Source: Bacteroidales bacterium (lineage in GTDB: Bacteria; Bacteroidota; Bacteroidia; Bacteroidales; UBA7960). From it: a DNA stretch of 12,028 nucleotides. Positions within the stretch are counted from its first letter, which is position 1. Each line of letters starts with the position of its first letter. Positions 1-6,866 of the stretch are shown one piece after another. The stretch spans positions 1 through 12,028 of the forward strand of contig PWND01000208.1 in assembly GCA_003557965.1 (NCBI GenBank), read 5' to 3'. The notes beneath the pieces were generated by a model, which was given only the letters and a program-made list of their open reading frames with translations, had not been told where the DNA came from and did not search any database. The translations under genes and the position numbers were made by a program.

Positions 1-669
1 TATAAGATGCCTGCCTATTGACTCTATCTCAACTGCGGGGCAGCCATGCATCGTAGAGAGTGTAATATTATCTGAAATACAGTAAGGAATTTCAATATTT
101 TTAATTTCCGGATAAATCTCAGCAACTTCCGAAACTTTTTCATGAAGTTCTTCACTGCAATCTCTCATTTTATTAAAAAACCACTGGACATTATCTTTAA
201 GGATTCCTTCAAGATTATATCCCACACTCATATTAAATATTGTTCCAACATTATTGTTTTTCCTGGTTTCATGGTTTAATACATGTATGGCTATCCATGC
301 ATTAAGATATTCATTAAAGCTTTGCTCAATTTTCAATTCCTGCGACCACTCGCAATTATAGCCTTCATCCTGCATATCTATACAAGGCTTTGGTATTTCA
401 AGTTCATCTAATGTCTGAACGGTTTTAAGCTCAATATACCTGGCACCCATTAGCCATGCTGCTACTATGTTTTGCGACAATTGAGTGTGCGGGCCTGCCG
501 CAACACCTATTGGAGTGTCAAGATTTTTTCCGAACTTTTTAGTTCCTAAAAAATTATTATCAGGATTAAAAAAAAGCTTTCCGGGTATTCCTAAGAAATT
601 TCCATTAATACTTTTTAAAGAAAGCTCTATCAATTGCTTTAAAGGTACTGGGTAAAATTTATCTGTCAT
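1..669 (-). CDS. ygfK: YgfK-like putative selenate reductase subunit / Fe-S flavoprotein oxidoreductase, N-terminal part (runs off the left edge)
   Basis: The first 223 residues are present; the frame is open to base 1. I recognise the N-terminal, dihydropyrimidine/dihydroorotate dehydrogenase-like region of the YgfK family by GVAAGPHTQLSQN (residues 55-67), ELKTVQ (80-85), KPCID (94-98), CEWS (106-109), FNMSVGYNLEGI (145-156) and TLSTMHGCP (203-211) followed by VEIESIGR. These match E. coli YgfK block by block as I remember it. The family protein is about 1,000 residues, with FAD/NAD-binding and Fe-S parts further on, so most of the gene lies outside. E. coli YgfK is annotated as a putative selenate reductase subunit, and its true reaction is not settled. 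It probably acts in the cytoplasm. The start at 669 is the first ATG and fits the family N-terminus. No Shine-Dalgarno is evident; the upstream DNA is A/T-rich. A mocA-like gene is divergent to it. Confidence 0.88.
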   Translation of the reverse strand, partial: MTDKFYPVPLKQLIELSLKSINGNFLGIPGKLFFNPDNNFLGTKKFGKNLDTPIGVAAGPHTQLSQNIVAAWLMGARYIELKTVQTLDELEIPKPCIDMQDEGYNCEWSQELKIEQSFNEYLNAWIAIHVLNHETRKNNNVGTIFNMSVGYNLEGILKDNVQWFFNKMRDCSEELHEKVSEVAEIYPEIKNIEIPYCISDNITLSTMHGCPAVEIESIGRHLI

Positions 670-719
670 TTTTTATTTTTTTTATTAAAAATATCCTTAT
701 TGTTTCACTGTAATGATGT

Positions 720-735
720 CTGCTAAGAACAGCAG
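720..735. other. Short inverted repeat upstream of the ygfK-like gene
   Basis: CTGCT (720-724) and AGCAG (731-735) form a 5-bp stem around a 6-base loop, about 50 bases before the ygfK-like start. It could be a small leader hairpin or an operator. There is no T-tract on either side, so it is not a terminator. Functional weight is low. Confidence 0.25.
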
Positions 736-773
736 TTGATTATGCGCTTTAACAGGCAACTTAATTACACTTT

Positions 774-781
774 CAAAATTA
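774..781 (-). promoter_or_regulatory. Possible -7 box for the ygfK-like gene
   Basis: Read on the minus strand this is TAATTTTG, which fits the Bacteroidetes -7 consensus TAnnTTTG. It lies 104 bases upstream of the ygfK-like start. I see no convincing TTTG -33 element about 20 bases further upstream, so the site rests on the -7 box alone in A/T-rich DNA. Confidence 0.25.
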
Positions 782-835
782 ACAAAACTTTATTAAAAAG
801 CACCAGGTTAAAAGTTTTAGTCAACCTAAAAACTG

Positions 836-868
836 TTTGTAATGTTTATTTACGTTTAACTACCTTTG
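836..868 (+). promoter_or_regulatory. Bacteroidetes-type promoter for the mocA-like gene
   Basis: A TTTG (-33 element, 836-839) and TACCTTTG (-7 element, 861-868) are separated by 21 bases. This matches the primary sigma-factor consensus of Bacteroidetes (TTTG, 19-21 bases, TAnnTTTG) and is the best-formed promoter in the window. Transcription would start near 873-876, giving an untranslated leader of about 125 bases before the ATG at 1001. That leader length is unusual for so small a gene. Confidence 0.6.
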
Positions 869-897
869 CATGTAAGCAGCATTTGCCGGAAATAAAA

Positions 898-949
898 GGA
901 TTAGCTTTTCTGTTTGGTAATAGTCTTTGGCAGAATGAAAAAATAATCC
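898..949 (+). other. Possible leader hairpin upstream of the mocA-like gene
   Basis: GGATTA (898-903) is complementary to TAATCC (944-949), and inside it TTCTG (908-912) is complementary to CAGAA (931-935). The element lies between the predicted promoter and the start codon, so it would be in the transcript leader. It does not match the molybdenum-cofactor riboswitch as I remember it. It could be a chance fold in A/T-rich RNA. Confidence 0.3.
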
Positions 950-1000
950 AATTTTGTGCAAGTGTGAGCAATTTAATGACAGTAATTTGTTTTACATAAC

Positions 1001-1591
1001 ATGAGAAAAAATGCTATTTCTGCAATAATATTGGCTGCCGGATACTCAAGCAGGATGGGTGTTTCAAAAGCACTTTTAAGGTATGATAATAAAAATTCTT
1101 TTGTCAAAAAAGCATTACAGGTTTATACTGATTTTGGTTGTAAAGAAGTTGTTATTGTTGTTAACTCTGAGCTGTCAAACGAACCTTCAATAACATCATT
1201 ATTATCAAAAAACATTAAGCTTGTTACAAACCCTTACCCGGATAAAGGAAGATTTTTCTCACTAAAATGTGGATGCAAAAACTTAGATTTTGAAAATGAT
1301 ATTTTTGTACATAATGTTGACAATCCTTTCGTTGAAAAAAACCTTCTTAATGAGTTATTGGCAAATCAGGGAGAATATGACTACCTGTATCCGTCATATA
1401 AGGGAAAAGGAGGGCACCCCATATTACTATCCCAAAAAGTTGTAATGGCGATAACCGGGGAAAACAATTTTAATCAAAACCTGAAACTGTTTTTGAAAAA
1501 CTTTCCTAATTCAAGAATTGAAGTAGATAATCCCAATGTTACTGCAAACATAAACACAAAAGAAGACTACAATAATTATTTTAAAATTTAA
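1001..1591 (+). CDS. mocA: MocA/MobA-like molybdopterin nucleotidyltransferase
   Basis: This 196-residue protein belongs to the NTP-transferase (MobA-like) fold, which attaches a nucleotide to molybdopterin in the cytoplasm. The N-terminal nucleotide-binding signature LAAGYSSRMGVSK is at residues 11-23. The metal-binding DxP-type site is HNVDNPF (about 104-110). The GKGGHP motif is near 136-141 and the C-terminal NINTKEDY near 184-191. LAAG rather than LxGG favours the CTP-using MocA (molybdenum cofactor cytidylyltransferase) branch over GTP-using MobA. Divergence from a ygfK-like gene fits, because E. coli mocA (ygfJ) and ygfK are neighbours. VDNP replaces the commoner DQP, a mild deviation. 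Length is typical of the family. The ATG at 1001 sits directly before the conserved strand, so the start is secure. Other sugar- or nucleotide-transferring relatives cannot be excluded. Confidence 0.75.
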   Translation: MRKNAISAIILAAGYSSRMGVSKALLRYDNKNSFVKKALQVYTDFGCKEVVIVVNSELSNEPSITSLLSKNIKLVTNPYPDKGRFFSLKCGCKNLDFENDIFVHNVDNPFVEKNLLNELLANQGEYDYLYPSYKGKGGHPILLSQKVVMAITGENNFNQNLKLFLKNFPNSRIEVDNPNVTANINTKEDYNNYFKI

Positions 1592-1626
1592 TACCGTCAA
1601 ATTAAGTATTCTGATTTTGCATATTA

Positions 1627-2346
1627 TTATGGCAGAGAATAATAAAAACCAACTCCGGAGTAAGGCCCGTTATTATATGGAGTAATCATCATTTTGTCAG
1701 ATAATTTATTTACGGCATAACCTGTAAGAATTCCTAATACTGCTCCTGCTGCAATATCCGACGCCCAATGCTTGTCTCTATATACTCTTGATATTGAGGC
1801 AATAGCAGCTAAAGAATAACATGCCGGAGCTACCCACTTATGCTCTTTAAAGTTATGAGATGCAACAGTGGCAACAGCAAAAGCAGAAGCTGCATGTCCA
1901 CTCGGAAAAGATTTAAAACCTGTAGAAAACGATGGCCCATGCCATGCATTTTTGTTAAGTTCATCCTGCTCATAAGGCCTTTCCCTGTGTGTTAAATATT
2001 TGGGAATATAAGCAAAGGCTCTTGCTGCCATGAAAGCAGCAGCGCCATCAACTGCAAAGCTTGCAATAAGAGAGTTTTCGGTTCTGTGGCCGTAGTACCA
2101 TGTGCCTGCCAAAACAGGAATAGCAGCCAAACCACCGGTTATCGGCTCAAAAACATATTCGCCTGTAAAAGCAATTACATCATTGTTGTTTTTCCTGAAG
2201 TATCTCTGGATATCTTCATCATAGTGCCATGATATAAAGCCAAGGCCTGCAAGCGAACCGGCCAACAACCATTCATTAGGACAGCTTTTTTTTGCAAAGA
2301 AAAATATTAAAATTAAAAGAACTACTATTTTTTTGGGGCTTACCAT
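1627..2346 (-). CDS. PAP2-family membrane phosphatase
   Basis: This 239-residue protein carries all three signature blocks of the type 2 phosphatidic acid phosphatase superfamily: Kx6RP (K116 to R123-P124), PSGH (148-151) and SRx5HxxxD (S186-R187, H193, D197). H193 would be the nucleophile and H151 the acid/base. A hydrophobic N-terminal segment (7-19) acts as an anchor or signal, and further hydrophobic segments (about 65-82, 92-112, 152-165, 172-186, 197-212) suggest an inner-membrane enzyme with its active site facing the periplasm. Likely substrates are lipid phosphates such as undecaprenyl pyrophosphate, phosphatidylglycerophosphate or lipid A phosphate; the sequence alone does not decide. 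Its ATG shares one base with the mazG stop (TAATG), implying translational coupling. It ends 35 bases from the convergent mocA-like gene, with no clear terminator between. Confidence 0.9.
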   Translation of the reverse strand: MVSPKKIVVLLILIFFFAKKSCPNEWLLAGSLAGLGFISWHYDEDIQRYFRKNNNDVIAFTGEYVFEPITGGLAAIPVLAGTWYYGHRTENSLIASFAVDGAAAFMAARAFAYIPKYLTHRERPYEQDELNKNAWHGPSFSTGFKSFPSGHAASAFAVATVASHNFKEHKWVAPACYSLAAIASISRVYRDKHWASDIAAGAVLGILTGYAVNKLSDKMMITPYNNGPYSGVGFYYSLP

Positions 2347-3122
2347 TATTTATTCTTGTGCTTTTTTGCTTCGTTCCAAAACACATCCATTTCATCAAGG
2401 CTCATTTTTTTCATATCCTTGCCGTTCTCTTGTGCATTTTTTTCAAGATACTCAAACCTTTTGATAAACTTTTTATTTGTTCTTTCCAACGCATTTTCAG
2501 GGTTTACGTTAATAAACCTGCTGTAATTTATAAGAGCAAATAACAGGTCACCAAACTCTTCCTCAATTTTTTCCTGCTCAGCACCTGATTCTGCCTCTGC
2601 CTTTAACTCCTGGAGCTCCTCAAGCACTTTGTCCCAAACCTGGTGAGGCTTTTCCCAATCAAAACCAACACCACGGGCTTTCTCCTGGATTCTGTATGCC
2701 TTAACCATTGCCGGAAGGGATTTAGGAACTCCTGACAAAACTTTCTTTTTCCCCTCTTTTAGCTTTATCTTTTCCCAGTTCTCTTTTACTTCCTCATCAT
2801 CTTTAACTTTTACATCTCCATAAATGTGAGGATGGCGCTTTATCAGCTTTTCATTGATGTCATTAAGAACATCAGCAATATCAAAGTCATTTGTTTCTGA
2901 AGCAATTTTTGCATAAAAAACTACATGAAGAATTAAATCACCAAGTTCTTTTTTAATCTCACTCATGTTATTTTCTAAAATTGCATCAGCCAGCTCATAA
3001 GTTTCTTCAATCGTAAGGTATCGTAAACTTTCGATTGTTTGCTTTTTATCCCATAGGCATTTTGCCCTTAATTCATCCATTATTTCTAAAAGCTTCCTAA
3101 AAGCTGTAAGCGATTCTTCCAT
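2346..3122 (-). CDS. mazG: Nucleoside triphosphate pyrophosphohydrolase MazG
   Basis: This is a full-length, two-domain MazG of 258 residues (E. coli MazG is about 263). MazG hydrolyses NTPs and dNTPs to monophosphates and pyrophosphate in the cytoplasm, removing aberrant nucleotides and, in E. coli, affecting ppGpp levels. The N-terminal domain has CLWDKKQT (22-29) and the metal-binding EExxE (39-43) with ExxD (59-62). The linker has KRHPHIYGDV (95-104) and ENWEKIK (114-120). GVPKSLPAMVKAYRIQEKA (131-149) leads into the second domain, with an EE pair (168-169) and ExxD (189-192). CLWD replaces the commoner CPWD. The start at 3122 gives the standard family N-terminus, and a -7 box lies 15 bases upstream. 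The downstream PAP2 gene overlaps its stop codon. Confidence 0.96.
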   Translation of the reverse strand: MEESLTAFRKLLEIMDELRAKCLWDKKQTIESLRYLTIEETYELADAILENNMSEIKKELGDLILHVVFYAKIASETNDFDIADVLNDINEKLIKRHPHIYGDVKVKDDEEVKENWEKIKLKEGKKKVLSGVPKSLPAMVKAYRIQEKARGVGFDWEKPHQVWDKVLEELQELKAEAESGAEQEKIEEEFGDLLFALINYSRFINVNPENALERTNKKFIKRFEYLEKNAQENGKDMKKMSLDEMDVFWNEAKKHKNK

Positions 3123-3137
3123 AATTCATTTTTTTTG

Positions 3138-3145
3138 CAAAGGTA
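3138..3145 (-). promoter_or_regulatory. -7 box of the mazG promoter
   Basis: Read on the minus strand this is TACCTTTG followed by CA, identical to the -7 box before the mocA-like gene. It ends 15 bases upstream of the mazG ATG, which predicts a very short leader of roughly 8-11 bases, consistent with absence of a Shine-Dalgarno. No TTTG -33 element is visible at the usual distance. Confidence 0.5.
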
Positions 3146-3463
3146 AAAACTATATCAATGCAGCTTTTGTTTTGGCTTGTTTTATTTTTTTATAAGTGTA
3201 TGAAATAGAGGAAGCATTGAAAATATGGGATGTAAACAGGAATCCCAGTTGGGCTAACAGTTAAGGAAATCGGCAACAATAATGGTATCCTCAAAAGGAG
3301 TATAAATGCTTACTGTGGCATTAGTGTATTGCATTAATAAGCAGCAAGTTATGCATTATTGTTAAACAAACAGGCTGATATAAGCCCGAATGAATAATTA
3401 AATTTAAGCGTTAGTAGAGGTTTTATTATTAAATTTGATAAATAATAATAAATTATTTCATGC
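3146..3463. other. Divergent spacer between mazG and the M20 amidohydrolase
   Basis: This stretch of about 320 bases has no credible gene. It holds an inverted repeat TGGGAT (3226-3231) / ATCCCA (3242-3247) with a 10-base loop and no T-tract. It also has three GCATTA words (3318-3323, 3331-3336, 3353-3358), the last two inside TGCATTA repeats exactly 22 bases apart. Near the amidohydrolase there are two ATTAAATTT copies (3397-3405, 3428-3436). These look like regulatory DNA or drifted sequence. Confidence 0.4.
3430..3437 (+). promoter_or_regulatory. Possible -7 box for the M20 amidohydrolase
   Basis: TAAATTTG fits the Bacteroidetes -7 consensus TAnnTTTG and ends 26 bases before the start codon at 3464. 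No TTTG -33 element is seen 19-21 bases upstream, and the surroundings are strongly A/T-rich, so the match is suggestive only. Confidence 0.35.
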
Positions 3464-4660
3464 ATGGATTTAAAAAACAAGATTATTGAATACACTGAAA
3501 AGTTTTTCAATGAAATTACTGAAATGAGGCGACATTTGCATGCCAACCCGGAACTATCAATGCAGGAGTTCAAAACATCAGAGTACATTACAAAGAAGCT
3601 TGAAGAATATGGTATTTCATACAAATCCGGCATAGCTAAAACAGGAGTTGTTGGAATAATAGAGGGTAATGGTTCAGGCAACAAGGTTGTAGCATTGCGT
3701 GCTGACATGGATGCATTGCCAATTCAGGAGCAAAATGACAAACCTTATGCCAGTAAAAACAATGGAGTTATGCATGCATGCGGCCACGATGTTCATGTTG
3801 CATGTTTATTAGGAGCAGCGAAGATTTTACAGGAGTTGCGCCATGAAATAAAGGGAAAGATAAAGCTGATTTTTCAACCTTCGGAAGAGACTTATCCGGG
3901 TGGTGCAATAATGATGATTAATGAAGGTGTACTTGAAAATCCTGTGCCGGATGTAATATTCGGGCAACATGTTTTCCCCGGGCTGGATGCAGGGAAGGTG
4001 GGTGTTAAGCCCGGCAAATACATGGCCAGTACCGATGAAGTTTATCTCACTGTGGTTGGGAAAGGCGGACATGCTGCTACTCCTCACCTGAATATTGACC
4101 CGGTTGTTATTGCTTCGAATATTGTTGTATCACTACAACAAATTGTAAGCAGAAATGCAAAGCCCTATATGCCAACAGTATTGTCATTTGGCAAAATAAC
4201 AGCAGAAGGGCGTAATAATATAATTCCTGATGAGGTTAAACTGGAAGGTACTCTCCGCACATTTGATGAAGATTGGAGGGCAGAGGCACACAAAAGAATC
4301 AATGAAATAGCATCAGGTATAGCTAAAAGTATGAAGGGCGACTGTGTAGTGAGGATAGAAAATGGATATCCGTTTCTTGTTAATGACAAACAAACAACGG
4401 AAAATTTTAAAGGCTTTGCTGCAGAGTTTTTGGGTGAAGAGAATGTATCTGAACTTGATTTAGCTATGACAGCAGAAGACTTTGCATATTTTTCCCAAAA
4501 AATTCCATCTTGCTTTTTCAGGTTAGGTGTACGTAATGAGAAAAAAGGAATTACATCAAATCTTCATACTCCTACATTCGACATTGATGAAGAAGCATTA
4601 AAGGCCGGTGCAGGGATAATGGCTTATACAGCAATAAACTGGTTAAGGATTAACTCCTAA
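3464..4660 (+). CDS. M20D-family metallo-amidohydrolase (N-acyl-amino acid / hippurate / IAA-amino acid hydrolase type)
   Basis: This 398-residue protein is a complete M20D peptidase-family amidohydrolase, a cytoplasmic dinuclear-metal enzyme that cleaves amide bonds of N-acylated amino acids or related compounds. Landmarks are RRHLHANPELS (22-32), ALRADMDALPI (77-87), the metal-binding MHACGHD (103-109; C106, H108), FQPSEE (137-142; catalytic and metal-binding glutamates), GQH (167-169; H169) and GKGGHAATPH (199-208) at the dimerisation domain. TAEDFAYF and NLHTPTFDIDEEAL near the C-terminus supply the last histidine ligand. No signal peptide is seen. A second ATG at 3460 is out of frame, so 3464 is chosen. 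The exact substrate cannot be read from sequence; N-acetyldiaminopimelate deacetylase is a close alternative. The gene stands alone, and its stop interlocks with that of the convergent dsbD-like gene. Confidence 0.92.
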   Translation: MDLKNKIIEYTEKFFNEITEMRRHLHANPELSMQEFKTSEYITKKLEEYGISYKSGIAKTGVVGIIEGNGSGNKVVALRADMDALPIQEQNDKPYASKNNGVMHACGHDVHVACLLGAAKILQELRHEIKGKIKLIFQPSEETYPGGAIMMINEGVLENPVPDVIFGQHVFPGLDAGKVGVKPGKYMASTDEVYLTVVGKGGHAATPHLNIDPVVIASNIVVSLQQIVSRNAKPYMPTVLSFGKITAEGRNNIIPDEVKLEGTLRTFDEDWRAEAHKRINEIASGIAKSMKGDCVVRIENGYPFLVNDKQTTENFKGFAAEFLGEENVSELDLAMTAEDFAYFSQKIPSCFFRLGVRNEKKGITSNLHTPTFDIDEEALKAGAGIMAYTAINWLRINS

Positions 4661-6732
4661 TCCGGGGAATTTGCCATAAAGTTATTATATCCATAATCAA
4701 GAAATTCAATATACTTGTCAATATTAGTATCGTATGAGCGAGGAGGGGCAATAATTTCCTCATCATGATTCAGGATAACATAATAAGGCTGTGTATTAGT
4801 GCCATACCTTTCAGCCTGTAAAAGACTCCACTTCTGTCCTATTCTTCTAATTCTTCTTTCTGAGCCAAGTGCATTAGAGACAAACTGTTCTTCCTCCGGT
4901 AAAAAGGTTCTGTCGTCAACAAAAAGGCTGATTTTTATAAAATTGTTTCTCAATCGCTTCATAACTTCGGGGTTTGACCATACTGAGGCTTCCATTCTTC
5001 TGCAATTGGAGCATCCTAAGCCGGTAAAGTCAAGAAAAACTGGTTTTCCGGCTCTTCGGGCAGCATCCAAACCTTCATTATAATCAGTAAAAGCCATAAG
5101 TCCATGAGGGCCTTCTTTTACACTTTTTCCCACATATATTTTATTTATGTCATCATCTGCTACACTTACAACAGTGCTTTTAGAAACATCAAAACTTTGA
5201 GAAGTCATTGAAGGTAAAAATGAGCTAACAGTTGTTAATGGCGCACCCCATAAACCCGGCAACAGGTAAAATACAAAAGCAAAACTGGCTATTGCAATAA
5301 ATAACCTGGTTACACTTAAATACTTCAAGTCAGAGTCATGCGCAAATTTTATTTTCCCTATTAAATACAGTCCCATTAGGAAGAAAATAGCCATCCATAC
5401 CACTATTACAAATTCTCTTGAAATAATTCCCCATTGAGCAACTGCATCAGCCGTTGATAAAAACTTCAGTGAAAATGCAAGCACAATAAAACCAAGTACT
5501 ACTTTGACAGCATTCATCCAACCACCGGACTTAGGCAGTGATTTTAGTGCAGTAGGGAATATGGCAAAAAGTGTAAACGGTATTGCTAATGCAAAACTAA
5601 ATCCAAGCATACCCATTGCAGGAGCAAACACACTGCCTCCTGTTGCTGCTTCAACGAGTAGTGTACCAACAAAAGGCCCGGTACATGAAAATGATACTAA
5701 CACAAAAACAATTCCCATCAAAAATACTCCAATAAGCCCGCCACTTTTTTCAGCTTTACTGTCAAGCTTATTTGACCATCCTGAAGGTAGCTGGAGCTCA
5801 AACGCTCCAAGAAAAGAAGCAGCGAAAAAGGCCAGAAGCAGAAAGAAAAATATATTAAATCCCGGACTGGTGGCCAGCATATTCAGAGTATCGGCACCAA
5901 ATAATATTGATACTGCCATTCCAATAACCACATAGCTAAACATAATGCTACCCCCGTAAAACAATGCATCCCTGACAGCTTTAGCTCTATTGCCTGCATT
6001 TCTCAAAAAATAGCTAACCGTTAATGGAATCATTGGGAAAACGCAAGGTGTAAGCAAAGCAAGTAATCCCCATAATAATCCTTTTACAAATTCCCAGGCT
6101 AAAGAGCCTTGTTCCTGTTCTTTAGCTATATATGATTGCTCACTTTCTTTCTTTTCTTCAGCTTTTTCGGGTTTTTCCTCTGCAATTATTTCTTCCTGTT
6201 CAGTTACTGCTTCCTCATCAAAACTTATATCAGCAACCGGTTCAATTGCTCCATCTTCTTTTCTGCCCGGTAATTTAAATTCAAAATCAACATAATCAGG
6301 AGGCAAACAAGAAGTTGGGTCGCATGACATATAAACTAACTCACCTTCAACAACAACATTAGCGGCAGACAAAACTTCAACAACCTGTGTAAATTTTGCC
6401 ACACCGGATATCATTGCCAGTTCCATATTGAAATTAGGGTCAAACTTTACTTCTGCATCAGGAGAATTCACATTTCCAATAAGCTTATATGAATCTTGTT
6501 CAATAAAGCTTATTGATGTTGGGACGGACCCGCCCGGTTCTATATCCATTCCATAAATAGACCAGGTTTCATCAATAGTAGCTGTAAATCTCAGCTCATA
6601 CCTGTTTTCAGAAATTTCCTGATGAGAAAAATCCCAGCTAACAGGGTTATATACCTGCCCATATGAATTACTTGCAATAAATAAAAAAAGTAAAAAAACT
6701 GTTGATAAAAATGCATTAGTTTTCGTTTTCAT
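4657..6732 (-). CDS. dsbD: DsbD-type thiol:disulfide interchange protein (N-terminal DsbD-like domain, CcdA-like membrane domain, C-terminal thioredoxin domain)
   Basis: This 691-residue protein carries reducing power from cytoplasmic thioredoxin to periplasmic thiols, serving disulfide isomerisation, cytochrome c maturation or peroxide defence. A signal peptide (1-25) leads to a periplasmic N-terminal domain with a cysteine pair (C137, C142 in CDPTSCLPP). A highly acidic linker follows (about 172-207). The membrane domain (about 213-493) appears to have eight spans with the paired cysteines C230 (LTPCVFPMIP) and C350 (SFSCTGPF). The periplasmic thioredoxin-like domain has the active site C574-S-N-C577 and a cis-proline motif QPYY (648-651). 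The three domains follow the order and size class of DsbD. CSNC differs from the CVAC of E. coli DsbD. The gene follows tilS after 134 bases, so it may be read from its own promoter or from upstream. Its TAG overlaps the convergent amidohydrolase stop. Confidence 0.93.
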   Translation of the reverse strand: MKTKTNAFLSTVFLLFLFIASNSYGQVYNPVSWDFSHQEISENRYELRFTATIDETWSIYGMDIEPGGSVPTSISFIEQDSYKLIGNVNSPDAEVKFDPNFNMELAMISGVAKFTQVVEVLSAANVVVEGELVYMSCDPTSCLPPDYVDFEFKLPGRKEDGAIEPVADISFDEEAVTEQEEIIAEEKPEKAEEKKESEQSYIAKEQEQGSLAWEFVKGLLWGLLALLTPCVFPMIPLTVSYFLRNAGNRAKAVRDALFYGGSIMFSYVVIGMAVSILFGADTLNMLATSPGFNIFFFLLLAFFAASFLGAFELQLPSGWSNKLDSKAEKSGGLIGVFLMGIVFVLVSFSCTGPFVGTLLVEAATGGSVFAPAMGMLGFSFALAIPFTLFAIFPTALKSLPKSGGWMNAVKVVLGFIVLAFSLKFLSTADAVAQWGIISREFVIVVWMAIFFLMGLYLIGKIKFAHDSDLKYLSVTRLFIAIASFAFVFYLLPGLWGAPLTTVSSFLPSMTSQSFDVSKSTVVSVADDDINKIYVGKSVKEGPHGLMAFTDYNEGLDAARRAGKPVFLDFTGLGCSNCRRMEASVWSNPEVMKRLRNNFIKISLFVDDRTFLPEEEQFVSNALGSERRIRRIGQKWSLLQAERYGTNTQPYYVILNHDEEIIAPPRSYDTNIDKYIEFLDYGYNNFMANSPD

Positions 6733-6848
6733 AACCAGTCATGTATTAGTAAAAAATTCAAAAATTAATTCAACTTTAATGAAAAACACCATTATGTAGA
6801 AAATGTTTTGCAAAATAACTATTTAGGTGCATCAATAAAAAATTTACG

Positions 6849-6856
6849 CAAAGTTA
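6849..6856 (-). promoter_or_regulatory. Possible -7 box for the dsbD-like gene
   Basis: On the minus strand this is TAACTTTG followed by CG, fitting the Bacteroidetes -7 consensus. It lies in the 134-base gap between tilS and the dsbD-like gene, 116 bases before the latter's start. No -33 TTTG is evident. If used, it gives a leader of about 110 bases. I found no hairpin plus T-tract terminator for tilS in the gap. Confidence 0.35.
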
Positions 6857-6866
6857 TGTTATTGTA

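Noticed and set aside
736..999. 87-codon open frame ending just before the mocA-like start
   Set aside because: It spans the predicted mocA promoter and leader, shows no family motif, and reads as irregular composition from A/T-rich intergenic DNA.
1592..1626. Terminator sought between the convergent mocA-like and PAP2 genes
   Set aside because: The 35 bases contain no stable inverted repeat with a T-tract.
2292..2543. 83-codon plus-strand frame rich in Phe/Leu
   Set aside because: It is antisense to the well-supported PAP2 and mazG genes; the hydrophobic look comes from reading Lys/Glu codons in reverse.
3226..3247. TGGGAT/ATCCCA inverted repeat as a terminator
   Set aside because: It lies between divergent genes, so no transcript ends there, and there is no T-tract on either strand.
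3349..3708. 119-codon minus-strand frame covering the amidohydrolase start
   Set aside because: It lies mostly antisense to conserved M20 motifs and has no recognisable domain or start signals.
5504..5935. 143-codon plus-strand frame inside the dsbD-like gene
   Set aside because: It is antisense to conserved CcdA-type membrane segments, so it is a shadow frame.
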